In this document: positions 34,375-45,154 of the stretch, piece after piece
Numbering within the stretch: position 1 is the first letter of the stretch
Layout: every line of letters starts with the position of its first letter
Origin: Amaurobius ferox
Taxonomy: Eukaryota; Arthropoda; Arachnida; Araneae; Amaurobiidae
Reading direction: 5' to 3'
Assembly (NCBI GenBank): GCA_951213105.1
Contig: OX578137.1
Location: 60,648,736 to 60,712,735, forward strand
Length of the DNA: 64,000 nt
Program-made: the position numbers and the translations under genes
Notes under the pieces: generated by a model
What the model saw: only the letters and a program-made list of their open reading frames with translations
What the model was told of the DNA's origin: nothing
Databases searched by the model: none

Positions 34375-34625
34375 CTAAGGGAAAAAAACATTTTTTATTT
34401 AATATAGGAGAACTAGATGTGAAATCAGTCATATAACAGGTTGCATAAAGTGATGTAACATATTTCTTTTCATCCGCCCGTCTGCATCGATTCAGCGCTT
34501 AAAAACACCAGACACATGCAAAATATGTACCTCTTCTGATCAATATTATTAATTACAAGTATTTAGGCCTGTCCTAAAGTTTGGGAAACTTAACACTCTA
34601 GAAAATAGACTGCAATTTTTTTGCG

Positions 34626-34880
34626 TCACAATGTTTTATTATAGAAAAACATGAGCAATGTATTATAAGCAAAAAGAACACAAAAGTGCAGCATACAGCT
34701 GTTTCGAGGATATGCTGGACTTATACCCATTCCTCTTTTGGACTTTTTGCTTCTCCTGTTTATTGCGTCTCTTACACTGACGAAGGGGATCCAGCGTTTC
34801 TCCGAAACAGCCGTATGCTGCATTATTGTGTTATTTGTGCTTATACATTGCTCAAGTTTTTCTTATCCTTTTCACAAAGT
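34626..34880. repeat. Two inverted repeat copies with a hammerhead-like core
   Basis: The arm at 34687-34718 (TGCAGCATACAGCTGTTTCG...) is the imperfect reverse complement of 34791-34822 (...CGAAACAGCCGTATGCTGCA). Beyond each arm the similarity continues outward (TTGTGTT-TTTGTGCTTATA-CATTGCTCAAGTTTT, and its reverse complement at 34628-34686). The plus-strand copy holds CTGACGA (34777-34783) and CGAAAC (34803-34808), the two conserved blocks of a hammerhead ribozyme. The family also occurs at 26.8 kb. Confidence 0.65.
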
Positions 34881-34885
34881 GTTTA

Positions 34886-35330
34886 TTATGGTCTTTTGCC
34901 TTGCGACCTCTTTATTTCAGATGAATCATGAATAGAATGCTGTCGAACTTTGTCAAATTTATTTTTCTGTTTTCGATAGGGTTTATTAGAATGTTTGTAA
35001 GTACGTGTTTCCCTGATAATGGATAAAGTAGTAGTTACAATGTCAGTTGTACTTTCTGTCGAAGTAGTTATTTGGTCCAAATCAGATAAGTTTTTGTCGT
35101 TTGATATTTCTCTTTCACATAATTAGTGTTAATTGGTTTCGTTTTCTTTCTCCTTTTATTTTTCATATTCTTTATTGCAGTCGTTTTTCAAATTTCGCTT
35201 TTGATTATCAGAAGAAGTTCTGTAAGATTCATTAATCAGTCCTTGATCTTGGTAAAATTTTATGAATTGGAAGGAATGTGTGAAGGAAGGCTGTGAATTG
35301 GAAGGTGTCAAATATTTAAAAATTTTGTCC
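34886..35330 (-). pseudogene. Degenerate Thr/Ser and Lys/Arg-rich coding-like segment
   Basis: On the minus strand, one frame reads DQITTSTESTTDIVTTTLSI then a basic stretch (KPYRKQKNKFDKVR) and a TAA; upstream frames give NMKNKRRKKTKPI. The alternation of Thr/Ser blocks with Lys/Arg patches resembles the long exons A-C, but several stops and no clear acceptor/donor pair are present. Probably a decayed long-exon copy; chance composition cannot be excluded. Confidence 0.35.
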
Positions 35331-35356
35331 GAAGTTGTACTACCGATAATATTTAC

Positions 35357-35785
35357 AGCTGTGATTTGAGAGAATTGTACAAAAGGCTCGCTTGTTGATT
35401 TCTCTCTTCCTTTTCTTTTGCTTGTTTCTATTGGAGGGATTTGGTGAATCTACGTTTGTTGAAGATTTATGAGAATCCATCTTAGATGCAGTAACATCTG
35501 TAACGCTTTCTGTAACAGCTTTTGCATTAGAAGCAGCATTGGACTTGACAATAGCATCTTCAGTTGTAGGGGTGACGGAAGTAGTGTATGTTACTGATGT
35601 TTCTGCGGAAAATACCAATGTTGAATTTGAGAATGTTGTAAATTTTGGTTTTCTGTGTTTTGGAATTTTCTTTCCAGTTTTCTTCCTTCCTTTTCGTCTG
35701 TTCATATGCTTCATATGTTCACATATGCTTCATATGTCTGTTCATATGTTCACAGCCACTTCATTTTCTTTGGTTGTTTGAAAAC
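35357..35785 (-). pseudogene. Long Thr/Ser/Lys-rich exon with two in-frame stops
   Basis: Boundaries are good: acceptor CCTTGCAG before 35785, donor GTAAATA after 35357, length 429 bp (143 codons), phase 1-1. It starts FQTTKENEVAVN, but two TGA codons follow inside a short ATATGAA/CATATG repeat (about 35708-35750). The frame then stays open through 'MNRRKGRKKTGKKIPKHRKP', a Thr/Ser/Val-rich block and a second basic patch (NKQKKRKREINKR). It looks like an exon that worked until a microsatellite-like expansion introduced the stops. It may now be skipped. Confidence 0.55.
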
Positions 35786-38015
35786 CTGCAAGGTATTTAA
35801 CATAACTCAAATGTAATTATTAGATTTCAAATACTAATAACGTTGAACATTTAGTATGTTTTGAATTTAGTAAGTGTTGAGACAAAACTAAATAAGATTT
35901 TTCTGTTCGTTAAAAATCAATTTTAGACCTAATAAGTTCTTAGGGAAAAGCTACACAAATTAAATATTATCGAAATTTTAGTAGCAAGTTGATTAGGAAG
36001 AAACCAAGCCTTAGTACTTGTATTTAAAGAATTGGAAAAGCGATTAACAGAGCTTATTGCTTTTACTTCTAAAAACTGTTGCTTCTTTCTAGTCCATCGC
36101 TCTTACCTGCTAAAACTGGAGGTGTAATTCTTCACGATGCAATACAAAACAAGCCATATGTTGTAGTTTGTTGAAACAAATGAATTTTTGCTAACTTATT
36201 TAATACATCTATTTCATCGAAAAGGTAATTAGTAAAGTAGTTGATAAAATGCTAATGAAAAACTATACCAAATTCAAAATTCATTGGATATATTGCGTTT
36301 TCAAATAAATATTTTGACAACGCAAAATAATTAATTATTAATATAATGTATTCTACTTAAATTTTTTATGTTATGTCTTTCAGCATGAATGAGAAAATAT
36401 AGGTAACATTTGCCTCAAAATATTTTAGCAAAGGCTACACATTTTGTAAAATGTCTTTATTTAAAAGCACCATTAGTGACGTACACAAAAATTTACATGA
36501 GTGCCATCGTTGGTGACAATGTTAAATCATACGTCCATTATCAGTGGTAAAGAAAGTAACTGACGTGAGTTTTTATACACAGCCTGCGAATACGAAATTT
36601 GCATATGGATAGTCGGATAAACCGATACTAAAAATTATCGTAAATTACAAATACGTACATAAATAACTCAAGTCAACATTAATTTAAATTCACAAAATAA
36701 GTACATAAATAAATCAGGGCAACCAATTAAACGTTTCATCAAAGGCAAAGAACTAGATTTCCGGAAAATCATATAAGGGTTAAACACACATAGATTGCAT
36801 TATCTGTTTAGAAACTGCAGTAGCAAAGGTATACTAATAGGAAAGTTTTATCGATTACGAAAGTCTGCAGTGCCTCTAGGGACGAACTTAAGAAGTTAGA
36901 ATTCCTGTCTCAAGGAGGAAGCAAGATAGGCGAAAATTTTTAATTAAAAGGAGGCCAATGAAAACCGATAATTAAACAAATGTTTAGCTGTAATGAAATA
37001 CTTCTGAAGGAAATAGTGAGAAATATGCATTGAAAAATAATAATCCGTGTAATAAAGTAATTTAAATTTATTTAGAATTATCTTTTTGCAGTAAGAAATA
37101 AATGTTATATAAAATGGTAGGCAATTGATGCAGTACAATAATTATCCTTTTTCTTTGGATCGTTTTTTATCGTTTGAGTACATCTTATGTGCGAATCGCA
37201 CAATATTTACATACTAAATAGAAACTTTTATATAACTTCGTAAATGGAAATTTTTGTTTTATTTATTTTGCATTCGAGTTAGGAGGCATTATAGCTTCTT
37301 CGCCGCTAGATGCGCTGCAAACTTTCTCAGATATCATAGTCGCTTTCCTACTTGTAAATCCTGCGTTTGTAGCTCTGGAACACATTTCAATCGAAAGTTA
37401 TAACGATGATTAAGGATTTATGAAGGAATCCTTGTATATATCTACATTATAAAAATGTGTACGCATTTGTCCCATACTATAAAGAATTCCGACTGCTTTG
37501 TATAGAAAATTTTGTTCAATAAAGTATTGAATAAAGAAAGGAAACTTTAGAAATGGACCTTAAAGTCAAGTTTTGTGATCATAAAAGTAATTTCTTTTGG
37601 TCGATTTCTTGCAGGTCACGCATTAGATTATTTTGGGATTCTCCTGTTTTTATGCCCTCGAGGGCTACCAGAGTGTTTATGTGCTTGCCACAATTTCTTG
37701 TTAACAGGTTCGAAAAATTTTGTGTTTCCTAAAGGAAATCACACGCCTAACTTTTTTTTTTGAACTGAAGAGATATCAGTAGAACATTGATAATTTTGAA
37801 GTGTGTAGTGCGAAACTTGTTTTGAGATTCGGGAATTCCTTTAAGATAAAAGAAAAATGTGTCTGTTCTCAAATCTTGCTTGGTATTCTGGCAATTTACT
37901 GTTTCAGTTACATGATGGACGTTTATAAAACGCCTCGAATAAATTTTAATCTTTAATGACAATATATTAAAAATATAGAAATAACGATTATATATTAAAA
38001 ATGAAAATAACAAAC
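35786..38015. other. Intron, nothing distinctive
   Basis: About 2.2 kb of AT-rich intron between exon A and the 35.4 kb exon. The 180 bp next to exon A (37790-37960) are repeated beside exon C (63120-63290), so they belong to the duplicated unit. No other feature. Confidence 0.5.
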
Positions 38016-39133
38016 CGTTGCTGTCTGTTTTGCCGTTATCCATTTCTGATGATGTAGAAAATTTGTCGATGGAACCACTGATGGAAGTACTACCTCCCTT
38101 ATTTGCAATGGTCGTTTCTGCGTTGTCGGTTGAAGGAGTCGAGCACAATTTAGGCTCGTCTGAGGAACATAAAGTGATTTCTCCAGCAGTTTTGGATGAT
38201 TCGTCTGCATCTGAATTGGCCACTGAAAGAGTTAGGGATGGTTGATTTTCTTCCACACATTCTGTTGTTTTTATGGCGCTGTCATTCTCAGTTGCAGAGG
38301 ACTCAGTTACAGAGATTGAATCTTGTTTAGCAGTAGTTTCTTCATTATCTGATATTGTACTTGAGGGAATTATTTCAGATTTAGTATTTGTTTGCTCTGT
38401 GGATGATATTTGATTATTATCATTTGAGTCTGTACATTTTGTTGATAAATAAGTGGGAATAAATTCATTTCCAGAATCATCTGAATCATTTATATCCTTG
38501 TTATCAGTTGAAGGCGTAGTACATTGTGTAAGAGAAGCTGTTTCTAAAGTTACATCGGCATTTTTAGTGGTAGTAGAGCTTAAGTCCTGTTGCGAAAGAG
38601 AGGTCGTTTCTAAATTAGATGCTGATGTTTCACCGGAATCGGTACTTGCGACGTTTTGTGAGAGATGAGTTGTTTCTGATGCTTGTTTAGAATTTTCTGA
38701 AGTACTGCTAGTGCTAGATCTAAGTTGTTGTTTTGATGCATTCTTCTTATTTTTCTTTTTCTCAGCTTTCTTTTTAGATGATGGTTTCTTTTTCTTTGAA
38801 TTCAGGGTTTTAACCGTAGTACTAGCTGAAATTGTAGTACTCGTAACTTCACTTTTAGCATCCTCTAATGATGTAGTCGCTACTGTTTGGGAAACTGTCA
38901 ATTCGGCGTTTGAACTTGTTGATATGTTCTCCAGCGTAGGAGATGGAGATTCCTTTGATTCAGTTACTGCTGCATTTGTATCATCAGTATTTACTGTCGC
39001 TTTTGTCACTTCATCGGTAGAAGATTCTGCAGAATATGTTGTATCTGCACTTGGTTCGGTTGATTCAGTTAAATTTCTTTCAGAGACTGCTGTTTCTGTG
39101 GTACACTCAGTTTGAGAGGCAGCAGAATCCAAA
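38016..39133 (-). CDS. Long Thr/Ser-rich mucin-like exon A
   Basis: About 370 open codons on the minus strand, ending at a phase-1 donor (AACG|GTTTGT). The open frame starts with CTTETAVSERNLTESTEP, the same 'CTT...(K/R)NLT' opening as the short exons. Thr/Ser/acidic sequence follows, broken by one strongly basic patch (KKKKPSSKKKAEKKKNKKN, about residues 115-135), then more Thr/Ser/Asp blocks. Expected to be secreted, heavily O-glycosylated and largely disordered. The acceptor is doubtful: the positions equivalent to the short-exon AG read TG, and the nearest AGs (39134, and the one before TGTACC) give phase 2 or 0 instead of 1. So despite its perfect frame this copy may be spliced differently or skipped. 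Confidence 0.72.
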
Positions 39134-39617
39134 CTTTTAGTATCTTAAAGAGTTTAAAAGAGGGAAATGTGATAAATCTATTTGCAGAAATCTGAAATAC
39201 GTTTATATAACAATAAAAATGATTCTTAAACAGATATATGATATTTTTATGTTATCTCATATATAGTGATTAATCGTTGTTTCATTGGATTGACACTCAG
39301 CTTCTTTCCACTGATCTAATGACCGTCTTCCTACAAATAGGAGATCGAAAGCTGTCTGGATATTGGGATGGGAAATGAACTTTGAATTAGAATGTCCTAC
39401 ATATTTTTTTTCCAGGCCAAATTCATTAATAAACGTTGTCTAATAAAAGTTGCGCTTGTTAACGCCCCTCTCCCTTTACTGAAATACGATGTGAGACGAT
39501 AATTTCTCTAAAATAACAATATTTTTGTTACAGTTGGATATGTGGTACAAATTCATGTTTTACAGTCCTTATTCTCTAATGAACGTGTTCAAACACTTCC
39601 TCTTTTAATGGACAATT
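39134..39617. other. Intron, nothing distinctive
   Basis: No exon or element end recognised. The 100-250 bp beside exon A resemble those beside exon B (53.82-54.03 kb), as expected from the unit duplication. Confidence 0.5.
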
Positions 39618-40460
39618 CCGAACATTTTTTAACACTTTACAACAAAATTGAAAAGTGTTTATGACTTTTTAACACTTTACATCAAAGTTGAAAAGTGTTT
39701 ATGACTTTTTAACACTTTCCAACATAGTTGAAAAGTGTTTATGACCTTGTTCATTCTGTCTGTCTGTCTGTCTGTCTGTCTGTTAGCACGATAATTGTCG
39801 TAAAAATGACTTTATTAAAATGAAATTTTAGTATGTTGATCAGACGGTCTGTGGGGCCTAAGGTAATATAAATGAAGAATATCACCCAATTAGTTTTGAA
39901 TTGAACCAGGGTTGAAAAAATGAAATTCATTGAACCCCATGGGACCTAATTTTTCAAACATTTTTTAAGCGGATTTAAAATTTACGAATTGCTTCGAAAG
40001 TTTTATGAAATATTCAAATTATACCATAAAATGCATAAAAAAAATCAGCAAAATATGTTTGGTAGTTTTTAAATAAAAATAAAAATAATTACACCCATAT
40101 TATATGAAGAGATCACGTAACCCACTTCAAAATAAAATATGGCATCTATCTTTTTTTGCCAGTTTAAAATCGTAATTTTTAAAGTTTTCTTAAATTTATA
40201 TTTAGTGTTGCATTCGTCCTAAAACCGCTTTATTTTTGCGTATTTTCTGGTAATCTATATTCTGTGCAAACGCAGTTATGTTTTCAAGTTAACGTTTATG
40301 TTTTCAAGTATAATAAATTAATATAGTATTGTGGAAATTTTAAAAATATTATCGAGGAATGTATCGTATTTTAGAGATGTTAAAATAAAATTGCATTGAA
40401 GTTGGAAAGTGTTTCATAATCAATGTTTTATGCATGATTGATCTTTCTAGTTTAATTTTT
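39618..40460 (+). repeat. Dispersed repeat with (TGTC)n, copy 1
   Basis: Opens with three ~47-bp tandem phrases (TTTTTAACACTTTACAACAA...GAAAAGTGTTTATGAC), then (TGTC)n, TAGCACGATAATTGTCGTAA, TCACCCAATTAGTTTTGAAT and ends near ATGATTGATCTTTCTAGTTT. Copy 2, at 47.34-48.59 kb, is longer. No coding frame. Confidence 0.75.
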
Positions 40461-41127
40461 TATTCGATTCAAAATATTGCAAAACGGACAAAGGTATAAA
40501 AATTTTTGTTTTCCGAGCTGTATTTCAAGTATTATTAGCAGTCAAAGTTCGCTTTTCTTATTGTCGCGGGAAAATGACTGAATTTGGCGCGCACAGAGTG
40601 TGACGTCAGAAGGCTCGTCTGCGACTCGTGTCTTCGAGAATTGGTGAATAAGTTTGATTACATTAGGAAAGTTTCGATAATTATAATTGTTTCTTCAGTT
40701 CCAAACTGCCGAATAGTTATAAGTATTGTATCGTTCTAATGTGCCTGACTTCTAGTTTTACATCATCAGATAAAATATTTATATCTATGCCAAAATGTTT
40801 TTCTATGATGTTTTTCGTAAAAAATAGTGTGGAGCGCAAGGAGCCAGATTGTAAACAAAATTCACCTTTGTCGTTAAAAAGTGTTTGGTACGTATGTTAT
40901 GATAATGCATCAGTGACTGTATAATTTAATTTTGAAAGCCTTTTTATGAGAAGTTATTTCTTTATTATTTAATAAACTTGGAAAATCCATAAGAATATCC
41001 ACTACTGGTTCAGCACCCTATTTTTTAGTTTTGCTATTACGGTTGAGATTAAAGTCAGATTCAAAGTGGATTATTGACTTTGTATCCGGTTTAGCGTGTG
41101 ATGTTCGCAGTTAATTTAGAGAACATA
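40461..41127. other. Intron, nothing distinctive
   Basis: Includes a small GC-richer patch at about 40560-40640 (GGCGCGCACAGAGTGTGACG) without promoter or coding evidence. Confidence 0.45.
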
Positions 41128-42052
41128 AAAATTTTGATGTGGGCAAAGCATGATTTTCCTTATATAATGTAATGAATTTACTAATTTTACAGTAAAAAAA
41201 TAGGTTTTTCTTATAGTAGATACTAATATTCTTTCCATGATATTCAATTTTCGACAATTAGTCGTCATTTTCATTGATTTGGCGTCATTTTCATCCATTT
41301 GGCGAGATTTTCGTTAATTTGGCAACATTTCAAAAAGTCGCCAAGTTGGCGACATTCCGCCAAATTCGTCGCCGAAATCTCGCCAAGCGTTATGAACAAA
41401 GAAATAAGTTATTCTTAGAGCAGATAAATGACTATTGGCGTTCAAATACAAAAGTATTACTCAAAGTATCTTTTTTCATGAATGGATCGAGCTAGATCCA
41501 CGAGAATGATGTCACTCAATTTATCGCATGGTATTACATATGAAAAGTGAACATGTTTCTCAATAAGAAACATTTTTTTAAATTTTATATGACTTTTTGA
41601 TAATTTTTTAAAAAAATGTACAATATCTCGAGAACGGTTCATGTTAGCGTTCTAAAATTTATGTCAATCGTTTTCTAATGAATATTTACATAAGAAATGT
41701 CAATTTGCGTAACTTTATTAGTGGTTTTTATTTTTGACAAATTTTTCAAAAATTCATTCGAAAATTTATGGGGGTTCTGATCATTCGATTGCATATAAAA
41801 ACAACAGACTTCCAGTGTTTACGTATTGTGATTTTTGTGCCAAATTTGTTTCGAATCGGTTCATTCGTTCGTCAGTTATCGTCTCCACAGACTCACTGAC
41901 ACACACACACACACATTTTTTCACCCCCCCCCCACACACACACTTCAAAAATGTTTGATTCGTGATCAGGGATGCCTGAAACGTGCTCTACCGTCGAAAA
42001 CTCGCATTTGAATTTTCGACCCCGTCACAATACTTTCCTTATACATTATGTA
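41128..42052 (+). repeat. ~0.95 kb repeat, copy 3, split by Helitrons
   Basis: Starts at TTTTGATGTGGGCAAAGCAT, contains the CGCCAAGTTGGCGACATTCC palindrome and a (CA)n tract (41900-41942). It runs to CTTTCCTTATACATTATGTA, where a Helitron pair interrupts it; its final bases TATAAGGAAAGTAAAAAT resume at 45155. Joining the two sides recreates the uninterrupted end seen in copies 1 and 2. Confidence 0.82.
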
Positions 42053-43455
42053 CTAGCCGCCTTTGGCGACCAGCCTGTTCGCAACCTTTGAAAATGCTGA
42101 TCGTGGCAAATTCCAACCGTGGCAAACTCGTTGGCGCGACCTACCAGAAAGGTGTAAGGTAACTGGTTGGACGGCCAGGATGTGCCACCCAATTTAGACC
42201 GGAACCCAGTGGGGGAGACATCCACAGGGAACGTACCCTCCTTCCCCTACCACCAACCTCTCGGAAAAACATACGGACCCATATGTTTAACGTGATCGTA
42301 CTCCGTGTCAGTGGCGGAAATCGAACCCGGGCCTACCGCGTGCAATTCCCGCGCGCTAAGCACTGGGCTGCCGCGCCCTCCGCGACAATCTCCATTACTT
42401 TCTATATATTCACCCAATTTAGACGGGAACCCAGTGGGGGAGGCATCCACAGGGGCCGTATCCTCCTTCTCCTACCACCAACCTCTCGGAAGGACTTACG
42501 GACCCACATATTTAACGTGATCGTATTCCACGTAAACACGGCGGCAGTTTTGGCAGTGGCGGGAATCGAACCCGGGCCTACCGCTAACTTCCCGCGCGCT
42601 AATTTGCAATTTAAAATGACCATATGCTTAATTCCATCATCCTCATTCCATTGTTTCATTGTTCCATCATTTAAAATATCCATAAAATTAAAATATCCAT
42701 TTAAAATATCCAAAAGTTAAAATATACATTTAAAAAATCCATATCGTTCCATCATTTAAAATATTAATATAATAATTTATATTGAGTAAAGGAGCTCTAT
42801 TCAGAACCGTGACGTCACCGCCACCTTGACGTCCCCACCCACCACCTTCCCTCCTTCTGCGGGGGAGAAACGCCGGTTAAGAAGCGGCACGCCGAGCGGA
42901 ACGCCGAGAAATTGAAATTCGGAAACTTTTAAAATCCCGATCCTGTGGGCAATACGGAATATTTCCTGACCAGATTGGACTTGTAAGAATGCCAGATGTT
43001 TGACCTTTCTAAAAATGTAAATTATTAGTCGAAATTATGAGTACTTTTTACTATGCGAGAATTTAAAAACCAAAAATACTTTTTTTGAGCAAAAAGTGAC
43101 TTTTGTTTTAAAATCTTTAAAAAATATTAGAAATCGAAATTCAGATTTGAAATTGATATATTTTTACTCGCAATTGTCAGCTCTTTCCGATGGTGTGATT
43201 TGTTTTTTCCTACGATGTCCGGATCGTGGGAAAAAAAGGGCAAAAATGGCAAAAAACGGTCGAAATCGCATAAAACATTAAATAACAAAAAAAATAATTA
43301 AAATTTTAAAAATCGGTTTTCACGTGTCCCTTTCCCTCCCCCCCGGGTCTCCGATTGCCAAATTTCATAGCTCTCCGATGCGCGGTCGCGAAACGTATAG
43401 TGTATAAGGCACACAGACACACAGACACACAGACATTGCCTTTTATTATTTAAGA
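42053..43455 (-). mobile_element. Helitron-like element, copy 3
   Basis: On the minus strand it starts TCTTAAATAATAAAAGGCAA and ends GGCGGCTAG at 42053 before a host T. Shorter (1.4 kb) and more diverged than the other two copies: it has only one 184-bp-type block and a two-unit SINE array (42137-42605). Its 5' TC abuts the CTAG of copy 2 directly at 43455/43456. Non-autonomous. Confidence 0.75.
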
Positions 43456-44190
43456 CTAGCCGCCTTTGGCGACCAGCCTGTTCGCTACCCTTGAAAATTC
43501 TGACGGTGGCAAATTCTGATCGTTGCAAACTCGCTGGCGCGACCTACCAGAAAGGTGTAAGGTAACTGTTTGGACGGCCAGGAAGTGTCACCCAATTTAG
43601 ACCGGAACTCAGTGGGGAAGGCATCCACAGGGACCGTACACTCCTTCCCCTACCACCAACCTCTCGGAAGGACTTACGGTCCCACATGTTTAACGTGATC
43701 GTACTCCACTGGGCTACTGCGCCTTCGCGACAATCTCCATAACTTTCTTTTTATTCACCCAATTTAGACCGGAACCCAGTGGGAAAGTCATCCACAGGGT
43801 CCGTACCCTCCTTCCTCTACCACCAACCTCTCGGAAGGACTTACGGACCCACATGTTTAACGTGATCGTACTCCGCGTGAACACGGCAGCAGTTTTGTCA
43901 GTGGAGGGAATCGAACCCGGGCCTACCGAGTGAAATTCCCGCGCGCTAACCACTGGGCTACCGCGCCCTCCGCGACAATCTCCATAACTTTCTTTTTATT
44001 CACCCAATTTGGACCAGGACCCAGTGGGGGAGGCATCCACAGAGACCGTACCCTCCTTTCCCTGCCACCAACCTCTCGGAAGGAATTATCGACCCATATG
44101 TTTAAGGTGATCGTACTCCGCATCAGTGGCGGGAATCGAACCCAGGCCTACCGAGTGCAATTCTCGCGCGCTAACTTCCCGCGCGCTAAT
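42137..44190 (-). repeat. SINE arrays inside Helitron copies 2 and 3
   Basis: Two separate arrays (42137-42605 and 43540-44190) with the same unit and linker as at 30155-30806, in reverse orientation. B-boxes read GGTTCGATTCC and GGTTCGATTTC. All three Helitron copies carry the SINE in the same place next to GGTCGCGCCA, so the SINE entered before the Helitron copies spread. Confidence 0.75.
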
Positions 44191-45154
44191 TTAAATTTAT
44201 AATGACCATATGCTAGGCTCTTAATTCCACCATCCTCGTTCCATCATTCTATCATTTAAAATAGCCATAAAATTAAAATATCCATTTAAAATATCTATAA
44301 ATTAAAATATCCATAAATTAAAATATCCATTTAAAATCAAAAAATCATCCATATCGTTCCACCAATCCATAAATATAATAATTTCAAATACATCACCACA
44401 ATTCAAACCACCATAATTCAATCATTTAAATTATTTAAAATATCCATTTAAAATATCATATAAATATAATAATTTCGCCCGATGTATACAACACTTATGC
44501 TCGTAATTCATTTAAAACCGAAAGCGCGGTCTCCATGGAGACGGGGAAGGAACTACTGCGGATGGGGGGAAAATGCCGTTGAAGAACTGAGCCGGTAGCC
44601 GACAAATTTAAAATCATGGCGTCTTTAAAATTGCGATCCTGAAGGCAATTTTCATTATTTCTGGACCAAATTAGACTTGTAAGAATGCCAGATATTTCAG
44701 CTTTCTAAAAATGTAAATTATTAGTGGAAATTGTGAGTACTTTTCACTATGCGAGAATTTAAAAACCAAAAATCGTTTTTTTGAGCCAAAAGTGACTTTT
44801 GTTTTAAAATCTTTAAAAAATATTAGAAATTAAAATTGAGAGTTGAAATTGATATATTTTTACTCGAAATTCTCTGCTCTTTCCGATGGTGTGATTTGTT
44901 TTTTTCTACAACGTCTGCATCGTGGAGAAAAAAGGGCAAAAATGTCAAAAAACGGTCGAAATCGCATAAAACATTAAATAACAAAAAAAATAATTCAAAT
45001 TTTAAAAATCAGTTTTCACGTGTCCCCTTCCCTCCCCCCCAGGTCTCCGATTGCCAAATTTCGTAGCTCTCCGACGCGCGGTCGCGAAACGTATAGTGTA
45101 TAAGACAGACACACAGACAGACACACACACAGACATTGCCTTTTATTATATAGA
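43456..45154 (-). mobile_element. Helitron-like element, copy 2
   Basis: Minus-strand copy of 1.7 kb from TCTATATAATAAAAGGCAAT (5' end at 45154, preceded by host A) to GGCGGCTAG (3' end at 43456). Nearly identical to copy 1 over long stretches, including its three-unit SINE array (43540-44190), but with one rather than two 184-bp blocks. Confidence 0.78.

Larger units (their letters stand above)
30961..34620 (-). repeat. Eight-unit ~465-bp exon-intron tandem array
   Basis: Start-to-start spacing of the eight donor motifs (CATACCAG on plus) is 462, 463, 467, 464, 470, 464 and 464 bp. Each unit carries the exon plus a conserved intron: GAGAACTAGATGTGAAATCA, CAGGTTGCATAAAGTGATG, CTTCAGCGCTTAAAAA, CTTCTGATCAATATTATTAA, GGCCTGTCCTAAAGTTAGG. 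Introns are nearly as similar as exons, so the array expanded recently or is being homogenised by unequal exchange. Confidence 0.92.

Noticed and set aside
30961..34620. CRISPR-like regularly spaced repeats
   Set aside because: Unit is ~465 bp with a spliced exon in each, in a eukaryotic context; not a CRISPR array.
34686..34935. Two overlapping ~65-80 codon plus-strand frames
   Set aside because: They cross the inverted hammerhead-like repeat and use it in two frames; no splice sites or conserved peptide.
38711..39115. Plus-strand frame of 134 codons, hydrophobic
   Set aside because: Antisense shadow of exon A; the Val/Phe/Ser composition is the complement of Thr/Ser/Lys codons. Same for 53285-53755 opposite exon B.
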